This document shows, piece by piece, positions 9,473 through 18,747 of a DNA stretch of 60,382 nt. Origin of the DNA: an uncultured bacterium (lineage in GTDB: Bacteria; Verrucomicrobiota; Lentisphaeria; Victivallales; UBA1829); NCBI GenBank assembly GCA_949290385.1, contig CASERY010000097.1, positions 1 to 60,382 of the forward strand. The letters run 5' to 3'. Below the pieces are notes generated by a model. It was not told the origin of the DNA. It ran no database searches and saw nothing but the letters and a program-made list of their open reading frames with translations. A program made the translations under genes and the position numbers. How positions within the stretch are numbered: the stretch's first letter is position 1; every line of letters starts with the position of its first letter.

Positions 9473-9946
9473 ATGAAGACAATAGACAAGACAGAGTTCC
9501 GTTTCTGGAAAACAATGGCTGTTATTGTAGACTGCTTCCGCGAAAAAGCCACAGAACAATGCATTTCGCAAGAGACCTTTGATATGAGTATACGTCAAGG
9601 TCTGGTCATGAAAAAAGTCTGCGTTCTCACAGAGGATGAACCGGAAGGAATTCCGTTGAAAAGACTTGCGGAAGAGCTGCATTTGACTCCAGGCACGGTT
9701 TCCGAAGTTGTGGATACCATGGTCAGGAAAGGAGGACTTGACAGAATCATCAACCCCAATGACCGCAGAGCAGTCATGATCCGTTTGACAGAAAAAAGTC
9801 AGTCATATATTGACAGCATCAATGAAAAAATTACGGAAATGAGCACATCTCTGCTGTCCGACTTCACTGAAGAAGAAAAATACACACTAGTAGCAACCTT
9901 GGAAAAACTCCAAATTAAATTGAATAAAAGTCTGAAAAAGGATTAA
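9473..9946 (+). CDS. MarR-family transcriptional regulator
   Basis: The 157-residue protein has the size and layout of MarR repressors: dimerising N-terminal helices, a winged helix-turn-helix at about residues 55-100 ('IPLKRLAEELHLTPGTVS' as reading helix, then the DRR wing motif in NPNDRRAVMIRLT), and a C-terminal helix. It is the first gene of an operon with a membrane-fusion protein and an RND pump, only three bases before the next gene. By analogy with MexR-type systems it probably represses its own operon until a drug or phenolic ligand binds. Its own promoter and the tandem repeat upstream support autoregulation. Confidence 0.9.
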   Translation: MKTIDKTEFRFWKTMAVIVDCFREKATEQCISQETFDMSIRQGLVMKKVCVLTEDEPEGIPLKRLAEELHLTPGTVSEVVDTMVRKGGLDRIINPNDRRAVMIRLTEKSQSYIDSINEKITEMSTSLLSDFTEEEKYTLVATLEKLQIKLNKSLKKD

Positions 9947-9949
9947 AAG

Positions 9950-11119
9950 ATGAAGCACCCAGTAAAACTTCTAGTCGGAATCACTTCCATGCTGGTTCTT
10001 CTGACAGGAACCAGTACAGTTTTGCACGCTCAAGGCAATATTCCGCCGGTAGTAACAGTCGATACTGTTACAGAAGTTGCGGAATCAGGAAGCCGCAAGT
10101 ATATGGGCAGAATCGAGGCCATTGAAAATGTTTCTCTGATTGCGCGCGTATCCGGATTTCTGGAAAAAATCAACTTCAAGGAAGGAGACCTGGTAAAAAA
10201 AGGCGATCTTCTTTTTGAAATTGAGGACACTACCTACGTAGCAGCCGTCAAAGCCGCCGAAGCCCAGCTCAAGCAGGCTCAGGCAGAACTGGAATATGCC
10301 ATTAAAAATTATGACCGCCAGAGCAGCTTGTCAACGAGCAAGATTGTCTCCGAAAGCACCATGGAAGATGCCGTCAGGACCAAAGCACTGGCAGAAGCCT
10401 CCGTTCTGGAGAAAGAAGCCGCTTTGATTGATGCGCAAAATAATCTGTCCTATACCAAGATCTATGCTCCCATCAGCGGCAGAATCGGCAAATCCACGTA
10501 TTCCGTGGGCAACTATGTAACCCCTGAAAGCAGCGCTCTTGCTAAAATTGTCCAGGAGGCGCCCATCTATGTTACATTTGCGATTACGGAACCCGATTTT
10601 GACAAAATGTTCGGCAATGCGGAAAATATGAAAAAGGAAGCTGTCATCCGGTTGAAAACCGCAGATCGTCAGTACTACAGTTCAAAAGACGCAGCAGGCA
10701 ATGACGAAAGTCTGGGAAAAGTTACGCTGGTTGACAACACGGTGGATTCTTCAACCGGCACAATCTTTGTGTGGGCAACCTTCCCGAACAGCGAAGATAA
10801 ACTTCTGCCCGGCGGCCTGGTGGATGTCTTTATTTCCAAGAAGACCAAAAAGGCTCTTCCGGCCATTCCCATTACAGCGGTTATGATTGATTCTACCGGC
10901 AAATATGTTTATGTTGTGGGCAAAGACAATGTGGTTGAGCGCAGGAATATTGAAACAGAAGAAATTGTCGGTGGAATCTACCTTATCCGAAGCGGTCTGA
11001 GCTTAGGAGAAACCGTGATCATTGACGGAACACACAAAACCCGTCCCGGAGCCACAGTCGTCCCTGTTCCGGCCAATGCCCAGAACGCCAAAACGAATCA
11101 AGTCCAGGCTGATAAGTAA
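9950..11119 (+). CDS. RND efflux periplasmic adaptor (membrane-fusion protein)
   Basis: This 389-residue protein has a signal peptide ending about ...TVLHAQ (residue 27), then the adaptor layout: a lipoyl/biotinyl-type half-motif (VSGFLEKINFKEGDLVKKGDLLFEI), a coiled-coil hairpin (about residues 100-165, rich in Ala, Gln and Glu), the returning lipoyl half (YAPISGRIGK), and beta-barrel and membrane-proximal domains (LLPGGLVDVFI, VVGGIYLIRSGLSLGETVII). It links the RND pump to an outer-membrane channel. No TolC-type channel gene is present nearby. It lacks a lipobox cysteine. It starts 3 bases after marR and ends in TAA. Confidence 0.9.
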   Translation: MKHPVKLLVGITSMLVLLTGTSTVLHAQGNIPPVVTVDTVTEVAESGSRKYMGRIEAIENVSLIARVSGFLEKINFKEGDLVKKGDLLFEIEDTTYVAAVKAAEAQLKQAQAELEYAIKNYDRQSSLSTSKIVSESTMEDAVRTKALAEASVLEKEAALIDAQNNLSYTKIYAPISGRIGKSTYSVGNYVTPESSALAKIVQEAPIYVTFAITEPDFDKMFGNAENMKKEAVIRLKTADRQYYSSKDAAGNDESLGKVTLVDNTVDSSTGTIFVWATFPNSEDKLLPGGLVDVFISKKTKKALPAIPITAVMIDSTGKYVYVVGKDNVVERRNIETEEIVGGIYLIRSGLSLGETVIIDGTHKTRPGATVVPVPANAQNAKTNQVQADK

Positions 11120-11148
11120 TTCATTCAGCAGAAAGCAGGTTGAATAGA

Positions 11149-14100
11149 ATGTTTTCACAAATTTTTATTGACCGGCCAAAGCTGGCTATGGTAGTTTCCA
11201 TTATCATGGTCTTTGCCGGGGTTCTGTGCATTAATAAAATCCCGATTGCAGAATATCCGGAGATTTCTCCCCCGTCCCTGATGGTAATGGCCACTTATCC
11301 TGGAGCAAGTTCAGAAGTTATTGCTGACACACTGGGGTCCATTATTGAAGAAGAAATGGCCGGACTGGATGATCTTCAGTATTTCTCGTCCGACTCCAAC
11401 AACAACGGATCCTATACACTGCATATCACCTTCCAGCCCAATACCGATATTGATATGGCCCAGGTCAATGTGCAGAATGCTTTGTAGCGAGTTGAATCCA
11501 AACTGCCGGCAGAAGTGCTGGCCCTTGGAGTCAATGTCTATCAGCGAAGCAGCGACATGCTGGGCATGTATTAGTTTACTCTTGAGTCAGATAAAACCGA
11601 CATGAGTCTGCTTGAGCTGTCCAACTATCTGAGAACGCACGTCAAGGATGAACTGGTAAAAATTCCAGGACTGAGCCAGGTGGATATGATGGGAACCAGT
11701 CCCTACTCCATGCGAGTATGGCTGGACACAACCAAGATGGCAGCTCTGGGTATCGATGTATCTGAAGTATCCTAGGCCATTGAAGACCAGAATATTTCTG
11801 CAACTGCAGGCTCCATCGGAACAGAACAGAGCAGCAAATATCTTCAGTACAAGATTAATGCTGTAGGCCGTCTGAATTCTGTTGAAGAGTTTGAAAACAT
11901 TGTTGTTCGCTCCACAGAGGACGGACGCATGGTCAAGCTCGGAGACATTGCCCGGATTGAGCTGGGATCTGAAGAATACACCACCTTTGCCACAAATAAC
12001 GGCCATCCAGTTATCATGATGATGATCTACCGCAATACCGATGCCAATGCCATCAACGTAGTTGACCAGGCCAATAAGAAACTTGCAGAACTGGCAAGAC
12101 ATTTTCCGGAAGGAGTCTCGTATCATATGGGATACGACCCCACGGAATACATCAGAACCAGTATGAGAGAAATTGTTATGACTCTGATTCTGACTCTGGT
12201 CTTGGTGGTAGCCATTACCTATCTGTTCCTGCAGAACTGGCGTGCAACACTGATTCCGACACTGGCCATTCCGGTATCTATCTTTGCAACGTTTTTCTGT
12301 CTGTATTTCATGGGATTCTCCCTGAACCTGCTGACAATGTTCGCTTTGATTCTGGTGATTGGATCGTTGGTGGACGATGCCATTGTGGTGGTTGAAAACG
12401 TCATACGAATTATGCAGGAAGAAAATCTGCCGGCCAAGGAAGCCACGGAAAAAAGCATGAAACAGATCACAGGTGCAGTCATAGCCACGACCCTGGTGAT
12501 CATCGCCATTTATGCGCCTATCGGCTTTTACGGAGGAATGGTGGGAACCATCTATCTGCAGTTCTCTGTAACCATGTGTATTGCGCTGATTTTCTCCATG
12601 ATCAATGCCTTGACCCTGAGTCCGGCTCTGTGCGCCATGATTCTGAAACCGGCCAAACCGCTGAAGATCTTCAAGCCTTTTGATATCTTCCTGGGATGGA
12701 ACAAGTCCATCTACCTGTTCTTCACCAGATTCCTGGTCAGGTCTTCACTGATTACCATTATAGTCTTTCTGGTTGTGTGTGCAGTATGCTATTTCTTCTA
12801 CAGTAAAACGCTGACATCCTTCCTTCCGGATGAAGATAAAGGTGCGCTGTTCTGCATGGTGGAACTTGACCCGGGAGCCACGCTTTCCAGGACCAGTGAA
12901 GTGATGCAGAAAATTCAGAAAACCGTTCAGCCTCTTCCCGGAGTAAAGGAAGTTATCGCCATCAGCGGATTCAGCATGATGGGTGGACAGGGAGAAAATC
13001 TCGGGTTCGCAGTGATTGGCCTGAAGGACTGGGATGAACGCAAAACGGAAGAAACTTCCATTGCAGCATTGACCCAGAAGATTCAGGAGCTGACCTATTC
13101 CATTCCAGGTGCCTCCATCCGAGTCAATTAGCCTCCTGCCATTATGGGTCTGGGTGTTACCGGCGGTGTTTCGTTCATGCTTCAGACAAAAGCGGGACAG
13201 TCCGCCCAGGAACTGGAATCATAGGTAAGAGATCTGATTATAGAACTGAACAGCTGTCCTGAAACGGCCATTGCCTATACGACGTTCAATGCCTCGACCC
13301 CACAGATCTTTCTTGATATCGACCGTGATAAAGCTAAGGCATTGCACGTTCCTGTAAGCAGAATTTTCTCGACTCTGCAGTCCAAACTGTAGGCCAGTTA
13401 TATCAATGACTTCAACTTGGAAGGATATTCATTCCAAGTGAAAATCCAGGCGGATGCCATGGATCGTGAGAATGTAGAATCTCTGCTTGAAATCACTGTA
13501 CTCAATGAAAACGGTGAAATGGTTCCGTTAAGTGCATTTGCGACCCAGTCTTATACGGTGGGGCCGCGAGTTGTCACCCGTTTCAATCAGTCGGTCAGTG
13601 CGGAAGTCAATGCGTCCGTAAAACCGGGTTACAGTTCCGGCCAGCTGATGAAAACCATTCAGAAGATTGTTGACGAAAAGTTCCAGGGCTATGAAATTGC
13701 CTGGACAGATATGAGTTACCAGGAACAGGGCAATGAAGGAAAAGTTGTTACCCTGATGCTGCTGGCACTTATTTTTGCCTATCTCTTCCTTGTGGGACAG
13801 TACGAAAGCTGGACAATGCCTGTATCCGTGATCCTTTCTGTTTCCGTAGCTGTGCTCGGTGCACTGATCGGCCTGAAAATAGCCGGATTGTCTCTGAGTA
13901 TTTACGCCCAGTTAGGACTGATCATGCTCATCGGACTCTCCGGAAAGAGTGCCATTCTTATGGCTGAATTCTCCAAACAGGCACGTGAAGAAGGCTTGTC
14001 CATTGATGAGGCAGCCATTCAGGGCGGCAGCAAGCGTTACCGTGCAGTGCTGATGACTGCTTGGTCCTTCGTGATCGGTGTGTTCCCCATGGTCATTGCT

Positions 14101-14268
14101 ACGGGTGCGTGCTCCGGAAGCCGACAGGCTATCGGTGTTACGACCTTCTCCGGCATGGTGGTTGCAACGCTGTTCGGAATTATGCTGGTTCCGCCGCTGT
14201 TTGCAGTATTCCAGAGACTCCGTGAGTTCTTCCAAAGACTTCACAGGCCCGCTCCGGAGACAAAATAA
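11149..14268 (+). CDS. RND multidrug efflux pump (AcrB/HAE1 type), read through six UAG codons
   Basis: The frame from ATG 11149 (MFSQIFIDRPKLAMV) to TAA 14268 gives 1039 residues, the normal AcrB length, and follows AcrB from end to end: first membrane helix, porter domain, GxxVDDAIVVVEN in helix 4 with the proton-relay aspartates, FLPDEDKGA, and GLSGKSAILMAEF in helix 10. Six TAG codons interrupt it at residues 113, 142, 209, 661, 692 and 748 (11485, 11572, 11773, 13129, 13222, 13390). No TAA or TGA occurs in frame. UAG 113 (VQNAL-x-RVESKLP) coincides with the Gln of the AcrB stretch VQNKLQ; the other sites are variable positions. It is the last gene of the marR operon. If UAG were a stop the pump could not exist. 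Confidence 0.9.
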
Positions 14269-14342
14269 AGCCTTGTGATTTCTGTAAAAGATTTCACTTA
14301 TTCTTTCCCCTTCTTTTTTCAAAAGGAGGAGAAAAAAAGTAG

Positions 14343-14374
14343 AAAAGCCGTCTTCTTCAAGACGGCTTTTTTCT
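14343..14374. terminator. Bidirectional rho-independent terminator
   Basis: A 12-bp perfect stem (AAAAGCCGTCTT / AAGACGGCTTTT) with a CTTC tetraloop is flanked by A- and T-runs. It ends the efflux operon and could also serve the minus-strand ORF downstream. Confidence 0.9.
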
Positions 14375-14451
14375 TTTAATCTTTCATTCTCCAAATCGGT
14401 AATAGAGATTTTTCCTTCCAGCATAGGATCTCTCACGAATATTTTTCTTTT

Positions 14452-14709
14452 TTATTTTCTGCTTTTCAGGACAATTTTTTTCACCTCTTCGTTTTCACAA
14501 ATCAGATCCATCTGCAGTTTCTGCATTTTGCAAACAAAAAAAGCACCAGATTTTCTAGGCAATCTGTCTGCTTCAACCTCTACGCCGTCAACAGGAACAA
14601 ATCTTCCAAGGTTTTCCCATATTTCCCCGGAGGATATGCTGGAAATCACATCTGCGGGTGTTATATTTCCGATAGCACGGGATAATTCCACCATGCAGTT
14701 CTGAATCAA
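14452..14709 (-). CDS. Small hypothetical protein
   Basis: An 85-residue frame with plausible codon usage, starting at TTG 14709 (or ATG 14694) and ending in TAA. It is divergent from the FHA gene, whose start lies 17 bases away. I recognise no family. The sequence has an amphipathic N-terminal part (VELSRAIGNITPADVISSIS) and a basic C-terminus (KKIVLKSRK). There is no membrane segment and no good ribosome site. It may be a genuine small gene or a chance frame; the RND terminator read in reverse would lie about 80 bases beyond its stop. Confidence 0.35.
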   Translation of the reverse strand: MIQNCMVELSRAIGNITPADVISSISSGEIWENLGRFVPVDGVEVEADRLPRKSGAFFVCKMQKLQMDLICENEEVKKIVLKSRK

Positions 14710-14726
14710 AAAGGAAAACTGTTTTT

Positions 14727-16124
14727 ATGAAGATCTTCTACCTAAACGGACCCAATGCCGGCATCTCAGAAGACCTTCGTCCACCTTCTGTATCCATCGG
14801 GCGGGAATCGGACAACGACATTCAGCTGCTTCAAGCCAATGTCTCCCGCTATCATGCCAGGCTGGACTACTATAACGGGAAATGGACACTCCGGGATCTC
14901 TGCAGTACCAACGGAAGTACTGTCAATGGAGAAAAAGTTGTCAATCCCGTGATCTTGAAAGATGGAGATGTCTTCTCCATCGGAGACCAGGAAATTTGTT
15001 TTGGATTTCATAATGGCGAAACATCCCCGGAGTCATCCGGCATGGATTTCAGTCTGCCGCTGGAGGCTACCGCACGTCATGATTTCTCCAGAGAAGAACT
15101 TTCGGAACAGGGTGAAAGAGCCCGTTTGTATGCTCTCATTTCCAGAAAACTGATTTCCATGGGAGGCATTCTACTGATTCTGTTTCTTCTCTTTGGAGCT
15201 TTGACATTCACCCGTTTTATCAAGCTCAACCGGGAAATGCGTGCCCAGGAAGAAATCAGGACCCTTTCCGGAGCCCTAGAAAAAGAAAAGGATGTCCCTT
15301 TGAAGGAAGCGCCCATTGTGCTCCGGTATGAAATAAAACATTACAACACAGACGGGCTTTATCGTCTTCTGCTGGAGTTCCGCAGGAGTTATGTGGAAAT
15401 TGTTCTGGATGACACAATAAATCGGCGACACTTTGCCACACGTGAGGCTTATCCGGATCCGGACCTGATGGATGAGCTCCGTCTAAAACTTCAGCAGACC
15501 GGATTTCTGGAACTGCAGCTTGCCAAACCGGCCAGTATTTCATTCCAGAAAAATGCCCCCTGCTTTTCTCTTCAAGTTTTCCTTGGCATTGACAACCGCA
15601 GCAATCAGGTTCAATGGGCATCGTCAGAAAAAGGTCCGGATTCTATTTCTGAGCTCGGCAACCTGCAAAAAGTGCTTTATTCCTTCATTAGGAACTGCTA
15701 TGCGGTAGATCCGGATCCCGCCCACATTCCTGCAATTCTTGAGGAAGCAGTACAGCAGTGTAAACAGGGAGATCTTCTTCTTTCTGAGGCAGCACAGGAA
15801 AATCCGCAGAAGCTGAAGGAAGCCGCTCTTCTGTACCGACGCGCTCTGCGGACTTTCTCGCAGTTCGAGCAGCCGCCGGAAGTCTGGGAAAACGCCCGGA
15901 AAAATCTGGCTGAATGCGAATCCCGTCTACAGGAAATGATCCGTCAAAAAAGTCAGCTTCTGGAAGAGGCCGGGGCGAATCAGGATGACGAATCCGCCAG
16001 ACAGATTCAGGAAGAAATTCGTTCTCTTCAGTTATCCCGGAATATCATCAGGCCTGCCATTCATCCGATCTGCGGAAAACTTTCATCTGCAGATCCGAAA
16101 GGAAGGAGAAGGCTATGGGCATAA
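14727..16124 (+). CDS. FHA-domain membrane protein
   Basis: The N-terminal ~95 residues form a forkhead-associated domain with the phosphothreonine-binding features GRESDNDIQL, SRYHARL and STNGSTVNG. After a linker, one membrane helix (GGILLILFLLFGALTF, about residues 145-165) leads to a large second part of ~300 residues, partly helical with tetratricopeptide-like character (EAALLYRRALRTF) and a Glu/Gln-rich end. The FHA part precedes the helix, so it should face the cytoplasm and the rest the periplasm. Its last 10 bases overlap the PEGA lipoprotein gene. Together with the PEGA protein and the following membrane protein it suggests an envelope signalling or assembly unit; no kinase is seen here. 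Confidence 0.85.
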   Translation: MKIFYLNGPNAGISEDLRPPSVSIGRESDNDIQLLQANVSRYHARLDYYNGKWTLRDLCSTNGSTVNGEKVVNPVILKDGDVFSIGDQEICFGFHNGETSPESSGMDFSLPLEATARHDFSREELSEQGERARLYALISRKLISMGGILLILFLLFGALTFTRFIKLNREMRAQEEIRTLSGALEKEKDVPLKEAPIVLRYEIKHYNTDGLYRLLLEFRRSYVEIVLDDTINRRHFATREAYPDPDLMDELRLKLQQTGFLELQLAKPASISFQKNAPCFSLQVFLGIDNRSNQVQWASSEKGPDSISELGNLQKVLYSFIRNCYAVDPDPAHIPAILEEAVQQCKQGDLLLSEAAQENPQKLKEAALLYRRALRTFSQFEQPPEVWENARKNLAECESRLQEMIRQKSQLLEEAGANQDDESARQIQEEIRSLQLSRNIIRPAIHPICGKLSSADPKGRRRLWA

Positions 16125-17188
16125 GGCAATGCTTCATCCGATTGCGTGCATCAAAATTGCTGAAGAAGGGTTCCGCTGCGTACAGGGAATCATCTGTCTG
16201 GAGACTTCTCCAGAAATCCGGGCAGATTCTTTTGCCTGTATTGCTGACGCTTCCACTTCTGAGTGTATTTTCTGCCTGCAGGCCCGAATACAGTCAACAG
16301 AATTCCAGTGAAGTCACAGTCATCAGTCATCCATCCGGCGCAGAAGTCATTCTTGGCGGTAAATACCAGGGGACCACGCCAGTCACGCTGAGAAACCTTC
16401 CTTCAGGGACTCACTATGCTGTCCTTAAACTGGCAGGCTTTGAGCCGGAAATTTTTACACTGGATATTCAGGATGACCCGAAATCCAGACACCGTACATA
16501 CGTTATAGAACACAAACTTGAAGAAATTCAGGGGGCTTTGCTGATTCAAACAACTCCTGCCGGGGCAGATGTTTATATTGACAGTAAAAAATGGAGCACT
16601 TCGCCCTGTTATATCATGGATCTCTCCCTGGGAGAACATCTGATCTTTGTACAGAAAAAAGGATATCGTTCACAGTCTAGAATATTCTCGGTCAAAGATG
16701 CACGTCCCCAATGCTTTGAGTTTTCCTTAACTCCGGAAGAAACCTTTGACGGGAAAGCCTACCCCCTCCCGTCCCCGTCCTCCTCCGGGACAACTGCAGC
16801 AGCGCCTCCGGCAGCATCTCCCCATCCTGAAGGAGAAAAACTTCACTCTGAAACAGACTTCTCTCTGGAAACTGGAAATCCCGATTCAGATTCAGAAGAG
16901 ACCGCGGAACCTTCTGCAGAACAGCCGAAGTCTGATACACATCCTAAGTCGTCTTCCAATGTATCTGCAGATACATCCTCTTTGACAAATGTCCCGGAAA
17001 AATCAGACCTTCAGGATATTCCAGAAAAATCCATTTCCTCCTCCGAAGAAAAACCCCAGAAGTCTGCAGTACTGTCAACGGGCCAAGGGCCTGAATCCAT
17101 CCATGCAGCAGATGCTCACGAGGAGCTAAAGAAACAAACCGTTTCCATGCCTTCTCCGGACGAACGCAAAAACAATTCAACGCAATAA
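16115..17188 (+). CDS. PEGA-domain lipoprotein
   Basis: The ATG at 16115 follows AAGGAGAAGG and overlaps the end of the FHA gene. After a long basic leader a hydrophobic stretch (ILLPVLLTLPLLSVFSAC) ends in a lipobox-like FSAC at about residue 55, so the mature protein is probably lipid-anchored. Two PEGA domains follow (about residues 66-135 and 140-205), each with the pattern 'SxPxGAxVxxxGxxxGxTPxxLxxLxxGxHxxxxxKxGY'. The last ~150 residues are Ser/Pro/Glu-rich and disordered. PEGA modules are surface beta domains thought to bind glycan or protein. No enzyme motif is visible. Confidence 0.8.
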   Translation: MGIRQCFIRLRASKLLKKGSAAYRESSVWRLLQKSGQILLPVLLTLPLLSVFSACRPEYSQQNSSEVTVISHPSGAEVILGGKYQGTTPVTLRNLPSGTHYAVLKLAGFEPEIFTLDIQDDPKSRHRTYVIEHKLEEIQGALLIQTTPAGADVYIDSKKWSTSPCYIMDLSLGEHLIFVQKKGYRSQSRIFSVKDARPQCFEFSLTPEETFDGKAYPLPSPSSSGTTAAAPPAASPHPEGEKLHSETDFSLETGNPDSDSEETAEPSAEQPKSDTHPKSSSNVSADTSSLTNVPEKSDLQDIPEKSISSSEEKPQKSAVLSTGQGPESIHAADAHEELKKQTVSMPSPDERKNNSTQ

Positions 17189-17200
17189 AGAGAGTCTTCC

Positions 17201-17761
17201 ATGATTTATTCCATTATCCTTCTCCTTCTTTCAGGCATTTTCATTCTTACAGCGGCTGCATCGATCCGCGTACGGGGTCGGACGGATCTTCTTCCAAAGC
17301 TGATCCGGATTCCCAGAGATAAGACAACGGGAATGATTCTGACGGCCGCAGTGCTGATCTGGTGTATTCCGCATGCAAAGGTAGTCCTCCCGGTGAATGC
17401 CGGCGGGTTCTTTGGGCTGATTGTGGGAACAGCACTTGTTTTTGTCCTGCTTTGTGCCTACCTGGATTATCTTCCGGCAAGAGCCTTTGCCGTTATTTGC
17501 ATTCTTGGAAGTTATACAATGCTGAATTTGACCTTTGCACGTGCTGTTCCCTGTAGTATTTTCCTTGTAACAGCCTGTTATCTGACAGGTATTTTCGGAA
17601 TTGTCCTCAGTGCCAGACCACATTGGATGAGACTGATTCTTCAAAATATTGTTTTAAAGAAAACCTACAGAACCGCAGTCTGCCTTTTCTGTCTTTATAC
17701 AGGAGCGGCCTGCGCCTTCACCAGCATTGTCTACCTCTTTGCAATGCATTCAGCAAAGTAA
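17201..17761 (+). CDS. Multi-pass membrane protein of unknown function
   Basis: This 186-residue protein consists almost entirely of hydrophobic segments, about five membrane helices (near residues 3-20, 45-62, 66-86, 90-115 and 160-180). I see no conserved catalytic or transport motif. It begins 12 bases after the PEGA gene and probably belongs to the same operon, which suggests an envelope role with the FHA and PEGA proteins. The stop is TAA. I do not recognise the family. Confidence 0.7.
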   Translation: MIYSIILLLLSGIFILTAAASIRVRGRTDLLPKLIRIPRDKTTGMILTAAVLIWCIPHAKVVLPVNAGGFFGLIVGTALVFVLLCAYLDYLPARAFAVICILGSYTMLNLTFARAVPCSIFLVTACYLTGIFGIVLSARPHWMRLILQNIVLKKTYRTAVCLFCLYTGAACAFTSIVYLFAMHSAK

Positions 17762-17815
17762 AAACAGCCGGAAACCACAACCAAAGAATTGTTTTATGAA
17801 AGGAGATTCCCGAAT

Positions 17816-18511
17816 ATGGAATCTTTTTCCTATAGAAGTCCAAACGCGGAAGAATGGACCTTCCTTGAGAAATGTCATCCTTTTGATCTGGAATCTTTTC
17901 TTCAGCGCTGTCTGATCTTTCAAAAATTTCTATATGAAACCAATGAAAAATTCAATCTTACCCGGATTCCAGTAGAGGAATTCTGGTCCAAACATGTATG
18001 CGACTCCTTGAGCCTCGCCTGCATGAAGGAGGAAATTCGCAATCAGAAAATTCGACTGTGCGATGTGGGATGTGGAGCCGGGCTGCCTTCTCTGATTCTT
18101 GCCGCGGCATTTCCGAATCTCTTCATCAACGCCATTGATTCCCGGGGGAAAAAAGCCCAGTTCACAGCGGAAGCTGCAGAGAAAATGAATCTGTCCAATT
18201 TAAAAGCTTTTCAGGCGCGTTCCAATGAACTTGGACACAAAGATCTGTACCGTCATTCATTCCGCATGGTCACAGCCAGAGCAGTGGGAACTGCCGAAAC
18301 ACTCCTGAAAGAAACATCCGACCTTCTTTCCCGTCAGGGAGAACTTGTTCTCTATCGCACACCCACTCAGGCGGAACAGGAATATCAAGCCCTTATGAAC
18401 GGGAAAAAGCGTATTCCAATAAGACTTACTGAAATGCTGGATCTTCCGGGAAATGCCGGGACACGCATGTTCATGATTCTGGAACCGGGTAAAACACTTC
18501 CTTCCAAGTAA
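17816..18511 (+). CDS. rsmG: 16S rRNA (guanine527-N7)-methyltransferase RsmG (GidB)
   Basis: ATG 17816 is preceded by AAAGGAGA at ideal spacing, so I prefer it to earlier in-frame starts. The 231-residue protein shows the RsmG pattern: NEKFNLTRI near residue 50 (family NxxxNLTxI), the SAM-binding loop CDVGCGAGLPSLILA, then NAIDSRGKKAQF and the FRMVTARAVGT segment. It methylates N7 of G527 in 16S rRNA using S-adenosylmethionine. In most bacteria rsmG sits beside mnmG or parAB near the origin; none of these are here. It follows the envelope operon by 54 bases. Confidence 0.9.
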   Translation: MESFSYRSPNAEEWTFLEKCHPFDLESFLQRCLIFQKFLYETNEKFNLTRIPVEEFWSKHVCDSLSLACMKEEIRNQKIRLCDVGCGAGLPSLILAAAFPNLFINAIDSRGKKAQFTAEAAEKMNLSNLKAFQARSNELGHKDLYRHSFRMVTARAVGTAETLLKETSDLLSRQGELVLYRTPTQAEQEYQALMNGKKRIPIRLTEMLDLPGNAGTRMFMILEPGKTLPSK

Positions 18512-18747
18512 AACTTTCCCGAAAAATTTTCACAAGGGGAAAAGATGGAACCAAACGATGGAGGATTCCAAGATCTTATAAAATGGACGCTTGAATTCTT
18601 CATCTATATGGTTATATCTTTTTATAGACATTCCAGTATCATATCTCTATAAGAAACAATCATTTTTTGAGACATATACCGAAAAATATCCCCCTTTCCC
18701 TGCGTCCTTCCCCCTTCGCAGACATCTATGTAAACGAGGAGAAAAAA

